Source: Deltaproteobacteria bacterium (GTDB lineage: Bacteria; Myxococcota; Kuafuiibacteriia; Kuafuiibacteriales; Kuafuiibacteriaceae). From it: 64,000 bases of DNA. The stretch spans positions 5,942,001 to 6,006,000 of the forward strand of contig JADJBV010000001.1 of assembly GCA_016703535.1 (NCBI GenBank), in the 5' to 3' direction. The notes beneath the pieces are model-generated. The model was not told the origin of the DNA and searched no databases. It worked only from the letters and a program-made list of their open reading frames with translations. The position numbers were made by a program, and so were the translations under genes. Position 1 is the first letter of the stretch, and each line of letters starts with the position of its first letter. Shown one piece after another: positions 56,996-64,000 of the stretch.

Positions 56996-57976
56996 ATGAG
57001 ACGTTGGTCCCTCCCCCTCCTCCTCTTTGGGCTGGCCTGCGAGGCCGAGCCCCGGGCCACGGATCCCCGGGATGCCGACCTGGCGCTCGACGGAGGGCCA
57101 GGGGACGGCGGGGTGAGCGGCGACGGGGGGCTGGTGGCCAACGATGACGGGCGGTCCCTGTTTGGACGCTTGGCCGGGCTCTGGTCCGGGCCCGCGACCC
57201 AAACCCGACTGGGCAACTTCCCGCGGATGAACGTGGACTTTCGGCCAGTCAATGGCCAGGTCCTCTTCGGTCGGGTCGATCTCGACGAGGCGAACGCCCT
57301 GCGTTTTGCCTTTTCGATCGAGACCCACAACGGACAAGGGCGCCTGATCTACAGGAACGGAGGGTACTTCTTGGGGATCCTCCGGGACGATCGCACCGAA
57401 CTCCTCGAGGTGGACCAGGCCGAGGAGCGATATCACTTCTGTCACCTGACCCGCGGCTGCGACTACACGGACGTGATCTTCGACTTCGACGGCCCGGAGC
57501 GGCTCCACTTCCGGGTCCTGGTGCGGGGGCAGGTCCACGTGGACTGGCAAGCCACCCGGTTGGAGGAGAGACCGCTGGCGCCGGGTTTTGTGGAAGGCCT
57601 CGAGAGCCAAGGCAGCGGCGAGGCGCCGATCCCCACCCTGCCAACCCTAGAAGTGACCACCCGTTGGGCGGGTGCTCTGGTGGCGCCCGCGCCGGTTTGG
57701 CTGATCGTCAGCGCCAGCGGCTGCAGCCTCAGCAGCTGCGTGCAGTCGCGCCAACTGCGGGCGGTGGCCCCGGCGGGAGCTACGCAAGTCAACTTGCGCC
57801 TCCGGGAGATCCACGCTGCGGGGTACGAGGTGTTGGCGGTGTTGGATCGAAACGGTGATTTGGCCCTCACCCAAAGCCCGGGTTCGGGGGACGGCCTGAG
57901 CTTCCCTCAAACCGTCACCGTGGCGGCCACCGGGACCACCGCGGTCAACGCGGCGATCGCCTTCGACCTGCCCTGA
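56996..57976 (+). CDS. Secreted lipoprotein of unknown function
   Basis: 326 residues from ATG 56996. MRRWSLPLLLFGLAC is a short signal peptide with lipobox GLAC, followed by an Asp/Gly-rich spacer (DLALDGGPGDGGVSGDGG). The body is beta-rich, with LAGLWSGPATQTRLGNFP and a likely disulfide pair in YHFCHLTRGCDY, reminiscent of lipocalin-like or heme-binding-like barrels but not assignable. A second domain begins near TLEVTTRWAG and looks like an Ig-like/pentraxin-type sandwich (WLIVSASGCSLSSCVQ). Predicted to be anchored at the outer membrane. The frame is open back to 56315, but that part lacks a signal peptide. Confidence 0.8.
   Translation: MRRWSLPLLLFGLACEAEPRATDPRDADLALDGGPGDGGVSGDGGLVANDDGRSLFGRLAGLWSGPATQTRLGNFPRMNVDFRPVNGQVLFGRVDLDEANALRFAFSIETHNGQGRLIYRNGGYFLGILRDDRTELLEVDQAEERYHFCHLTRGCDYTDVIFDFDGPERLHFRVLVRGQVHVDWQATRLEERPLAPGFVEGLESQGSGEAPIPTLPTLEVTTRWAGALVAPAPVWLIVSASGCSLSSCVQSRQLRAVAPAGATQVNLRLREIHAAGYEVLAVLDRNGDLALTQSPGSGDGLSFPQTVTVAATGTTAVNAAIAFDLP
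57784..57797. repeat. Palindrome copy 13
   Basis: Spacer TCAA, in the 56996 lipoprotein gene; encodes TQVNLR. Confidence 0.85.
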
Positions 57977-58091
57977 CTCTAGTCTAGTCGAGTGCCCGCC
58001 CGGGAAGCCCAAAAGGGCGGGAGCAGGCCGCGCGTCGAGCAGCGGCGAAAAGGACGAGCGCGTACGTGATCCGAACTTCCCGGTCGGGACA

Positions 58092-58709
58092 CTAGTCCTG
58101 GCCGCGTGAGTCCAGCGTGCCGAGGGTCCGATCGATCCAGCGGTGGCTGATGCCGAAGTTCTTGTCGATGTCGGCGAAGTGGTGGGCCATGTGGTGAGCG
58201 CGCATCCGCTTGCCCCAGCGGGTCAGCGGCTTTCGGAAGTGGGTCGACCAATGCATGAAGTCGTAGAACAGGTACCCCGAGAGGTAGCCGGTGAACCAGG
58301 GCCAGGAAAAGGCCGGCCGATCCAGGGCCCACAAGCCGCTGCAGACGATCGCCGCGATGGAGATGCTGACCGCCAGCGGCATCACGAGACGCTGGGGATC
58401 ATCGGGGTAGCGGTGGTGAAAGCCGTGGACGATGTCGTGGAAACGGCGAGTCAGGGGCCCGATGCCTTGCCAGTGGAACAACTTCTTGTGCGCGAAGTAT
58501 TCGGTGACCTGCCAAGAGAGGAGGCCGAGGGGAAAGTAGAGCAACAAGCCCTGGGGCGTGCAGCGTTCGGTGATCAACGCGTAGATTGGGATCGCCAGGG
58601 CGATCGGCACCCACAAGATGAAGGGCGCGGCCGGGTGGACCTTGGAGAAAAACTCAAAAAACTCACTCTCGAACATGCGGCCGTTCTGATGCCTCACGTA
58701 CTCGCGCAT
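58092..58709 (-). CDS. Fatty acid hydroxylase / sterol desaturase superfamily membrane protein
   Basis: 205 residues from ATG 58709, with AAAGGA about 9 bases upstream. Four hydrophobic segments and the full set of di-iron His clusters are present: HKKLFH, HGFHHRYP, HWSTHF and HHMAHH, the pattern of integral-membrane hydroxylases. The closest resemblance is to fatty acid 2-hydroxylases (FA2H/Scs7 catalytic part), which hydroxylate fatty acyl chains of sphingolipids or free fatty acids using O2. No electron-transfer partner gene is adjacent. The substrate is unproven. The upstream open frame to 58844 is not supported. Confidence 0.88.
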   Translation of the reverse strand: MREYVRHQNGRMFESEFFEFFSKVHPAAPFILWVPIALAIPIYALITERCTPQGLLLYFPLGLLSWQVTEYFAHKKLFHWQGIGPLTRRFHDIVHGFHHRYPDDPQRLVMPLAVSISIAAIVCSGLWALDRPAFSWPWFTGYLSGYLFYDFMHWSTHFRKPLTRWGKRMRAHHMAHHFADIDKNFGISHRWIDRTLGTLDSRGQD

Positions 58710-58917
58710 GAATGGATCCTTTCGACGTTGAGCGGGAAGCGGTGAGAGAGCACGCCCGCGGAAGGAGATTGCCAAGTGGGAACTTCGAGGCGAGCGGCCA
58801 ACGCGGATCGCCCGGAGGTGGGGCGACACGAACGCGTGACCCATCGCGGAGCGACGTCACCGTTTGAGCGCATTCCGGCCTGGCGCGTGGGCGGGTGATG
58901 CTGCTAGAGGCACGACC

Positions 58918-59616
58918 ATGCGCTGCTCGGCTTGTTCCCTCGCCCTCCTCTTCTCCCTATTGGCGGCTTGCGGCAGCGAAGACACCACCACCGACCTGGG
59001 CGCGCCCAGCGACTCGGGCAGCCTCAGCGACGCTGGGGTCTCGGATCTGGGCCCGGTCGACGCTGCAGACTCGGGCCTCGCCGTCGATGGGGGCGGAGGG
59101 TCCGACGCTACCCCCGACGGAGGATTGGCAGACGCAGAGCTCGACGGCGGTGCGTCGATCGACGCGACCTTGTCGGACGCGACGCCCTCTGACGCCACCG
59201 AATTGGACGCAGCCTCCCCCGGCGACGCCGGAGCCGACGGTGGGCTCAACGACGCCGGAGCCGATGGTGGGCCCAACGACGCCGGCCCGGGAGTCTGCAA
59301 CGTAGAGGGCATCTACAGCGTCAACATCCAAGGCATGGGGGTGTACTTCTCCTTCGACCCCACGACCGGAGCTTGGGTCGGCGCGTTGACCCTCGCCGAG
59401 TTGACGACCAACCCGGTGGGCGGCGGCACCTACAGCTACACCAACGGCCAGTTCACCATCGAAGACGCACCCAACGGTGCGGGCTGCAGCCCTGGCCAGA
59501 TCGGCGTGTACGCGGTGAACTTCACGCCGACCTGCGACGCCTTCACCCTGACCTTGATCAGCGAAGGTTGTCAGGAGCGAGGCGACAGCCTCGACGGCGC
59601 CACCTTCAACCGTTGA
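58918..59616 (+). CDS. Lipoprotein with long Asp/Ala/Gly-rich stalk
   Basis: 232 residues from ATG 58918. MRCSACSLALLFSLLAAC is a lipoprotein signal with lipobox LAAC. Residues about 20-125 form a low-complexity stalk rich in Asp, Ala, Gly and Ser, containing near-identical repeats DAGADGG-LN and DAGADGG-PN. A C-terminal domain of about 105 residues follows (CNVEGIYSVNIQGMGVYFSF to the end), with four Cys, mostly beta and of no recognised family. It is probably surface displayed, the stalk lifting the domain off the outer membrane. Confidence 0.8.
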   Translation: MRCSACSLALLFSLLAACGSEDTTTDLGAPSDSGSLSDAGVSDLGPVDAADSGLAVDGGGGSDATPDGGLADAELDGGASIDATLSDATPSDATELDAASPGDAGADGGLNDAGADGGPNDAGPGVCNVEGIYSVNIQGMGVYFSFDPTTGAWVGALTLAELTTNPVGGGTYSYTNGQFTIEDAPNGAGCSPGQIGVYAVNFTPTCDAFTLTLISEGCQERGDSLDGATFNR

Positions 59617-59797
59617 GCGAACCCCCGACGTTTTGGTGGCAACGACGGCCACCGGCCAGGAGCGGTACCACCAGCCGGAGGGCTGAAAAGACGGGCGCCG
59701 AGTGGGTGGGGTCGTGATGGGCGGCTCGGGCCCGTGATCGCCGGAGGGTGCCCGGTGATGGTCGACCAAGGCCGGGGCATTTGTTATCGACGCGCCC

Positions 59798-60496
59798 ATG
59801 GCACGAATCGAGGGACCGATCCTGGTGACGGGCGGGAGGCGGGGCTTGGGGGCCGCGATGGCCGAGGCCTTGGCCCAAGCGGGCGCCGCCGTCTACGCCA
59901 GCAGCCGCAATGGCCCGGCCGAGCTGAAGGTCGCGGGCCCCGGAGAGATCGTCCCGGTGCGCCTGGACGTCCGGGATGGGGCTCAGGTGAAGGCGCTCTT
60001 CGACGACTTTGATCGGGCCGGGGTTGCGCTCACGGCGTTGATCAACAACGCGGGGGTTGGTTATTTCCGGCCCTTCTCCGAGCTGAGCATCGCCGAACTC
60101 GACGAGATGTTGCAGACCAACCTGCGCGGGGCCTTTTTGTGTGCCCAGGCCGCGTTCCAACGCTTTCGCAATCAAGGGGGCGGACGGATCGTCAACATCG
60201 GCTCGATCTGCGATCAAACCGCACTCCCGGAAAACTCGGGTTATGCGGCCAGTAAGTACGGGCTGCGGGGCCTGAGTGAGGTCATCGCTCAAGAGGGCAA
60301 GGTTCACGGCATCCGAGTGTCCTTGGTCAGCCCGGGTGCGGTGTGGAGCGACATCTGGCAAGGCCGGGAGGGCTTCCACAAAGAGGACATGTTGGCGCCC
60401 GCCGACGTGGCCGAGACCATCGTCGATCTCTTGTCTCGGCCCCAGCGGGTTTGGTTGGCCCAGGTGACCATCCTGCCGCCGAAGGGGATCTTGTGA
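59798..60496 (+). CDS. Short-chain dehydrogenase/reductase
   Basis: 232 residues, a classical SDR. The cofactor motif TGGRRGLG (TGxxxGxG) is at residues 11-18, NNAGVG follows, the catalytic Ser is in NIGSICDQ, and Y-x-x-x-K is in YAASKYG. SSRN after the second strand suggests NADP(H). The closest pattern is FabG/3-oxoacyl-reductase-like or sepiapterin-type enzymes; the substrate is unknown. It is translationally coupled to the next SDR through GTGA, so the two probably work in one pathway. Confidence 0.92.
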   Translation: MARIEGPILVTGGRRGLGAAMAEALAQAGAAVYASSRNGPAELKVAGPGEIVPVRLDVRDGAQVKALFDDFDRAGVALTALINNAGVGYFRPFSELSIAELDEMLQTNLRGAFLCAQAAFQRFRNQGGGRIVNIGSICDQTALPENSGYAASKYGLRGLSEVIAQEGKVHGIRVSLVSPGAVWSDIWQGREGFHKEDMLAPADVAETIVDLLSRPQRVWLAQVTILPPKGIL

Positions 60497-61245
60497 ACGT
60501 CGCCATCGTCACCGGCGCGGCCCGAGGGATCGGCGCCGCCACCGCAAGTTTGTTGGCCGAACAGGGAATGGCCGTGGCGCTGCTGGACGTGGAGGAGGCC
60601 GCCCTGGCCGAAACCACCGGCCGGCTCGCGGAAAAGGGCCACCTGGTGCGGGCCCTTCGTTGTGATGTCGGGCTGCGGACCTCGGTCGAGGCGGCCATCC
60701 TCGAGGTGGAGACCCAGCTGGGTGCGGTGCAGGTGCTGGTCAACAACGCCGGCGTCGGCGGCCCCTTTCACCGGGTCGACGAGGTCAGCGACGAAGAGTG
60801 GGACTGGATCATCAACACCAACCTGAAGAGCGTCTTCCTCTTCACCCGGAACCTGTTGCCCAAGATGAAGGCCCAAGGTTACGGGCGGATCGTCAACGTC
60901 GCCTCGATCCAGGGCTTCTTGGGTTCGGCTCGTTCTTCCACCTACGTCGCCAGCAAACACGGGATGGTCGGCTACACCCGGACCATCGCCGCCGAGTGGG
61001 GCGCCTACGGGATCACCGCCAACGCGGTGTGTCCGGGCTACGTGGACACCGCTTTGGGCATCCAGCCGGCCGCGGTCCAGGACTATCTGGCCAAGGTGAT
61101 GGCCAAGAGCCCGGTCCAGCGGGTCGCTCAGCCTCGAGAGATCGCCGAGCTGATCGCCTTTTTGGCCTCGCCGAACGCCGGTTACCTCAACGGCGCGGTG
61201 ATCCCCATCGACGGCGGGATCACCGCCCACGTCGGGATCACCTAA
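60493..61245 (+). CDS. Short-chain dehydrogenase/reductase (FabG-like)
   Basis: 250 residues from GTG 60493, which overlaps the upstream SDR stop as GTGA; the longer frame from 60343 is shadow. TGAARGIG at residues 7-14, DVEEAAL with Asp at the end of the second strand (NAD preference), NNAGVG, catalytic Ser in NVASIQGF, YVASKHG, and IPIDGGITAHVG at the C-terminus, which is the usual FabG/BDH-type end. Likely oxidises or reduces a 3-hydroxy(acyl) compound. The two adjacent SDRs with different cofactor preference could carry out successive steps (inference). Confidence 0.92.
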   Translation: MNVAIVTGAARGIGAATASLLAEQGMAVALLDVEEAALAETTGRLAEKGHLVRALRCDVGLRTSVEAAILEVETQLGAVQVLVNNAGVGGPFHRVDEVSDEEWDWIINTNLKSVFLFTRNLLPKMKAQGYGRIVNVASIQGFLGSARSSTYVASKHGMVGYTRTIAAEWGAYGITANAVCPGYVDTALGIQPAAVQDYLAKVMAKSPVQRVAQPREIAELIAFLASPNAGYLNGAVIPIDGGITAHVGIT

Positions 61246-61300
61246 GGGCCCGGGCAGGGTCCCTCGCGCCCCCGGCCGGGTCGGGGTAGATTCCCTCCCG

Positions 61301-63463
61301 GTGGTTTTTGCGGGCTACGACCAGCCCACGCCGGAGCGCCCCGTTCGTTGCGGGCGTTACGAGCTGCTGGAACGGATCGGTTATGGCGGCATGGCCGAGG
61401 TCTTCAAGGCCCGGCTCCCGGGGCCGGTGGGCTTCGCCAAGACGGTGGTGATCAAGCGGATCTTGCCCCGGCTCCTCGACGACAACCTGGTGATCCGGAT
61501 GTTCGTGGAGGAGGCCAAGATCGCCGCCGCCGCCGATCACGACAACATCGCCCGGGTGTTCGAGCTGGGGCAGGCCGAAGACGGCAAGTACTTCATGGTG
61601 ATGGAGTACATCCACGGCGTCGACCTGGAGATGTTGTTGGCCGGCGCCGCCAAACGCTCCTTGCGGGTGCCGCCTTGGTTCGGCGTGCACCTGGTGGCCC
61701 AGGTGTTGGAGGCCTTGTCCTTCGTCCACGGCCTGGTCGACGAAGACGGGCGCCCACGCAACGTGATCCACCGGGACGCCACGCCCTCCAACATCTTCGT
61801 CTCCTATCGCGGGCAGGTGAAGTTGTCGGACTTCGGCGTCGCCGACTTCGAGGGAAAGTCGCCGACCACCCGGGCCGGACAGCTGAAGGGCAAACTTTCG
61901 TACATGTCCCCCGAGCAGCTGAATGGCCAGCTGCTCGATCAACGCTCCGACATCTTCAGCATGGGGGTGGTGCTCTGGGAGGTGTTGACCCAACAGCGGC
62001 TCTTCGGCGGCCTCAACGAGATGCAGGCGATGATCGCCATCTGCGAAGGTGACCGCCGAGCGCCCTCCAGTTTGGTGCCCGGGATCCCGCCGGAGTTGGA
62101 TCGGGTTGCGCTCAAGGCCTTGGCGGCGGCCCGGGACGACCGCTACCACGACGCCGCCGAATTTCAGCAAGACCTGCTCGACGTGCTGCACCAGATGCAC
62201 CGGCCGGTGCGCCAAAGTGATGTGCAAGATGTCTTGCAGGTGCTCTTGGGCCGACAGGAGCCGACCGGAGATCTGCTCTCTCGCAGCACCCCCGATGGCC
62301 TGGTTCGGGAGTCGAGTTTCCTCTTGCCGATCGAGGAGCCCGAGTCGTCCCTGGAGTCGACCTACGTGCGGGCCGACAGTGAGGCGGCGACCCCCAAGGC
62401 CAACCTGGTCCCTTCGCTGCACGACACCGCCGACGTCACCGAAAACGTCTTGCCCGAGCCCGAAGAGAACCAGGACACGACCATCTCGGTGGGCCCGGAG
62501 GAGCTGAAGGCGATGATGGCGGCCTACACCCCGACCACCGATCTCGCCAAGGTCAACAAGCCCAACGGACCGGCCTTTTGGTTGCGCTCTCGCCAGGGAA
62601 AAAAGTCCGAGCCCCTGTCTTGGACCCAGGTCACCGAACGGCTCGATCAAGGGGCGATGGCCGGCGGTTCGGTCTCGGCGGACGAGTCCCACTGGATCGG
62701 CGTCGAAGAGCTGGCCCGTTTGGTGGGGGATGATCGCTTCGTCGAGCCGGCGGTCGCGGCCAGCAACGTCAGCACCGTCGGCTCCCTCAAAGAGCGGGGT
62801 TTGATCTCCCTCTTCAGCTTACACTCAAGAGATCGCAGCACCGGTGTCTTGGCCTTCGCCCGCACCGACACCCAAACCCTCGAGTGGTACGAGCTCCACC
62901 TGGACGGAGGCCGCCTGACCAAGGTGGTGAGCAACGTGCCCGAGGTCCAGCTGCCGGCCCTGCTCGCCACCAAAGCCGGCCTGCCCGAGCCGATGTTGGG
63001 CAACCTGCTCTACGCGGTGGTCAAGGAGCGCCGTTCCCTCCTGGAGGTGGCCCAAAGCCGGGGCATCAACGCCTTGGAAGGTGAACGCAGCACCGTCGCC
63101 CGGCTCAGCGCCTTGTTCGGTTGGCGACAGGCCGACTACACCTTCACCTTGGACGCCTCCCCCAGTAAGGCGTTGTTGGCGGTTTCGATCCTGCGGATCT
63201 TGCCGGCGGTGGTGGAGTCCAGCCTGCCCGTGCCACGACTCCTGGAGCTGTTGGGCCCTCGCCTCGAGGGTCGCTACGAGCCATCCTGGCGTTACGAAGA
63301 TGGCCTGGCGGAGCTCCAGCTCACGGAACCGGCCCTGACCATCGCCCGCCGTTTGGCCATGCAAGCCAGCTTGCGATCACTGTTCGGTGAGTTCCCCGAA
63401 GCGGTGGTGTTGGTCACCGGCTACGTCTTGCTCGAAGCCGACCTGTTGGTCGAAGCGCTGTAG
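61301..63463 (+). CDS. Ser/Thr kinase with C-terminal regulatory region
   Basis: 720 residues from GTG 61301. Hanks kinase domain, residues about 18-285: IGYGGMAEVF, VVIKRI (Lys), VIHRDATPSNIF, SDFGVADFEG, LSYMSPEQL and DIFSMGVVLWEVLT. The catalytic loop reads HRDATPSN instead of HRDLKPEN, a myxobacterial-type variant that keeps Asp and Asn. A Glu/Asp/Thr-rich linker (EPESSLESTYV) is followed by a GYF_2/DUF4339-like stretch (FWLRSRQGKKSEPLSWTQV) and a C-terminal region of about 230 residues resembling DUF4388 (FSLHSRDRSTGVLAFARTD). No TM helix, so it is cytosolic. Two palindrome copies lie in it. Convergent with the partial kinase gene. Confidence 0.9.
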   Translation: MVFAGYDQPTPERPVRCGRYELLERIGYGGMAEVFKARLPGPVGFAKTVVIKRILPRLLDDNLVIRMFVEEAKIAAAADHDNIARVFELGQAEDGKYFMVMEYIHGVDLEMLLAGAAKRSLRVPPWFGVHLVAQVLEALSFVHGLVDEDGRPRNVIHRDATPSNIFVSYRGQVKLSDFGVADFEGKSPTTRAGQLKGKLSYMSPEQLNGQLLDQRSDIFSMGVVLWEVLTQQRLFGGLNEMQAMIAICEGDRRAPSSLVPGIPPELDRVALKALAAARDDRYHDAAEFQQDLLDVLHQMHRPVRQSDVQDVLQVLLGRQEPTGDLLSRSTPDGLVRESSFLLPIEEPESSLESTYVRADSEAATPKANLVPSLHDTADVTENVLPEPEENQDTTISVGPEELKAMMAAYTPTTDLAKVNKPNGPAFWLRSRQGKKSEPLSWTQVTERLDQGAMAGGSVSADESHWIGVEELARLVGDDRFVEPAVAASNVSTVGSLKERGLISLFSLHSRDRSTGVLAFARTDTQTLEWYELHLDGGRLTKVVSNVPEVQLPALLATKAGLPEPMLGNLLYAVVKERRSLLEVAQSRGINALEGERSTVARLSALFGWRQADYTFTLDASPSKALLAVSILRILPAVVESSLPVPRLLELLGPRLEGRYEPSWRYEDGLAELQLTEPALTIARRLAMQASLRSLFGEFPEAVVLVTGYVLLEADLLVEAL
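62224..62237. repeat. Palindrome copy 14
   Basis: Spacer ATGT, in the kinase gene; encodes VQDVLQ. Confidence 0.85.
63361..63374. repeat. Palindrome copy 15
   Basis: Spacer CCAG, in the 3' part of the same kinase gene; encodes MQASLR. Confidence 0.85.
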
Positions 63464-63471
63464 AGTGCGAG

Positions 63472-63495
63472 GCCGAGCGACCCGCCCCGCTCAGC
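63472..63495. terminator. Possible bidirectional terminator between convergent kinase genes
   Basis: GCCGAGCG (63472-63479) and CGCTCAGC (63488-63495) pair at 7 of 8 positions across an 8-base loop. The right arm contains the stop codon of the minus-strand gene. There is no T tract. Confidence 0.35.
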
Positions 63496-64000
63496 GCAGG
63501 CCCAAATAGGCCCCCACGGCCATCAACACCGCCGCCACCGCAAACAGCAGGTACGCCAAGCGATTGTTGCCAGCTTCAGGCGGCTGCACCGACGGCGGGG
63601 CCTCCGGCACGTGGGGAGAAGGGCTGACCGGGACCACCTGGGCCACCGCCACCGGGGCAGGTGGGTTCACCTCGGCCGGAGGCGGGCCGGGCGCCGCGGG
63701 CATAGGCCGCACCTCGATGGGTTTGCGCAGCACCGGCGACTGAACCGGCGGCACGGTCAAGGTCTGATCTTCGCTGCCGCCTTCACTCACCTCACCGGGG
63801 GCCAGATCGAGCAGGGCGTTGCGCAGGGCTTTGGCGAACTCTTCGGCGCTGCCGTAGCGATCTTCGGCCTTGATCGCCATCGCCTTGGCCAACACCGCGT
63901 CGACCGCGGGGGACACGTCGGGGCGTTCGGCGCTGGCTTTGGGCCGGGCCTCTCGGGAGATCCGCCGCAACACCGCCACGTGGCTGTTGTGTTCGCCGAC
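63491..64000 (-). CDS. Ser/Thr kinase C-terminal part (5' end beyond window)
   Basis: 169 residues are visible and the frame is open to the window edge. VGEHNSHVAVLRRISREARP and the following SPAVDAVLAKAMAIKAEDRYGSAEEFAKAL are the last helices of a Hanks kinase C-lobe (the K-x-x-DR-Y-x-S motif). A Pro/Ala-rich linker follows, then one hydrophobic C-terminal helix (LAYLLFAVAAVLMAVGAYL), so this kinase is probably anchored by its tail with the catalytic part in the cytoplasm. No extracellular sensor is present. Convergent with the kinase at 61301. Confidence 0.85.
   Translation of the reverse strand, partial: VGEHNSHVAVLRRISREARPKASAERPDVSPAVDAVLAKAMAIKAEDRYGSAEEFAKALRNALLDLAPGEVSEGGSEDQTLTVPPVQSPVLRKPIEVRPMPAAPGPPPAEVNPPAPVAVAQVVPVSPSPHVPEAPPSVQPPEAGNNRLAYLLFAVAAVLMAVGAYLGLR

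Noticed and set aside
57977..57995. CTAG-containing short repeat after the lipoprotein gene
   Set aside because: ACTCTAGTCTAGTCGAGT is only partly self-complementary; not supportable as a terminator.

Overview
The window is high-GC bacterial DNA, most likely from a myxobacterium or relative (Myxococcota). This rests on several features: eukaryotic-like Ser/Thr kinases fused to TPR or other tails, secreted lipoproteins with Asp/Ala/Gly-rich spacers after the lipobox, an RCC1-repeat lipoprotein, and a very large hybrid NRPS-PKS locus that includes a flavin-type monooxygenase inserted in an adenylation domain. Species assignment is inference. No rRNA, tRNA, CRISPR, IS element or prophage was seen.

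Region 1 (1-5023, + strand): the 3' end of a polyketide synthase with order ACP-KR-DH followed by a fused PLP-dependent alpha-oxoamine synthase (AONS/KBL family). An ATP-grasp-like protein starts 4 bp after it. The ACP-before-KR-DH order resembles PfaA/HglE-type lipid synthases more than a textbook modular PKS, and the oxoamine synthase should release the chain as an aminoketone.

Region 2 (5020-45521, - strand): one long operon-like run whose stop codon overlaps that of Region 1. In transcription order it encodes an MbtH-like protein, a SnoaL-like protein, a 7725-residue NRPS, an aspartyl/asparaginyl beta-hydroxylase-like enzyme, a KS-AT-KR-ACP PKS, a MIO-type ammonia-lyase/aminomutase, a C-A-PCP NRPS with an inserted luciferase-like monooxygenase, a KS-AT-ACP PKS, a type II thioesterase, a GNAT and an MFS exporter. 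Most junctions are 4-bp NTGA start/stop overlaps. The giant NRPS begins with fatty-acyl-AMP ligase and ACP, so the product should be an N-acylated lipopeptide-polyketide. By-eye specificity codes suggest Ser (module 1), a Cys-like residue with a methyltransferase embedded between A2 and A3 (module 2), an unassigned residue (3), a C-PCP module with no A domain (4), unassigned (5), Gly (6) and unassigned (7). A ketoreduced PKS extension, a Gly that may be alpha-hydroxylated by the embedded monooxygenase, and one more PKS extension would follow. No type I thioesterase or reductase release domain is visible.

Region 3 (45741-64000): apparently housekeeping and signalling genes. They are a Ser/Thr kinase-TPR protein broken by one extra base, an unrecognised protein divergent from a 2-Cys peroxiredoxin, an RCC1 lipoprotein, a small membrane protein, the agmatine-to-putrescine pair aguB-aguA, a SAM methyltransferase, an unknown protein, two lipoproteins, a fatty-acid-hydroxylase-superfamily membrane protein, two coupled short-chain dehydrogenases, and two convergent Ser/Thr kinases (the last cut by the window edge).

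Across all regions a 14-bp palindrome, GCAAGNYRNCTTGC, recurs 15 times exactly and once with one mismatch. All copies lie inside coding sequence and nearly all are in one codon phase. Intergenic gaps are all under 300 bp.
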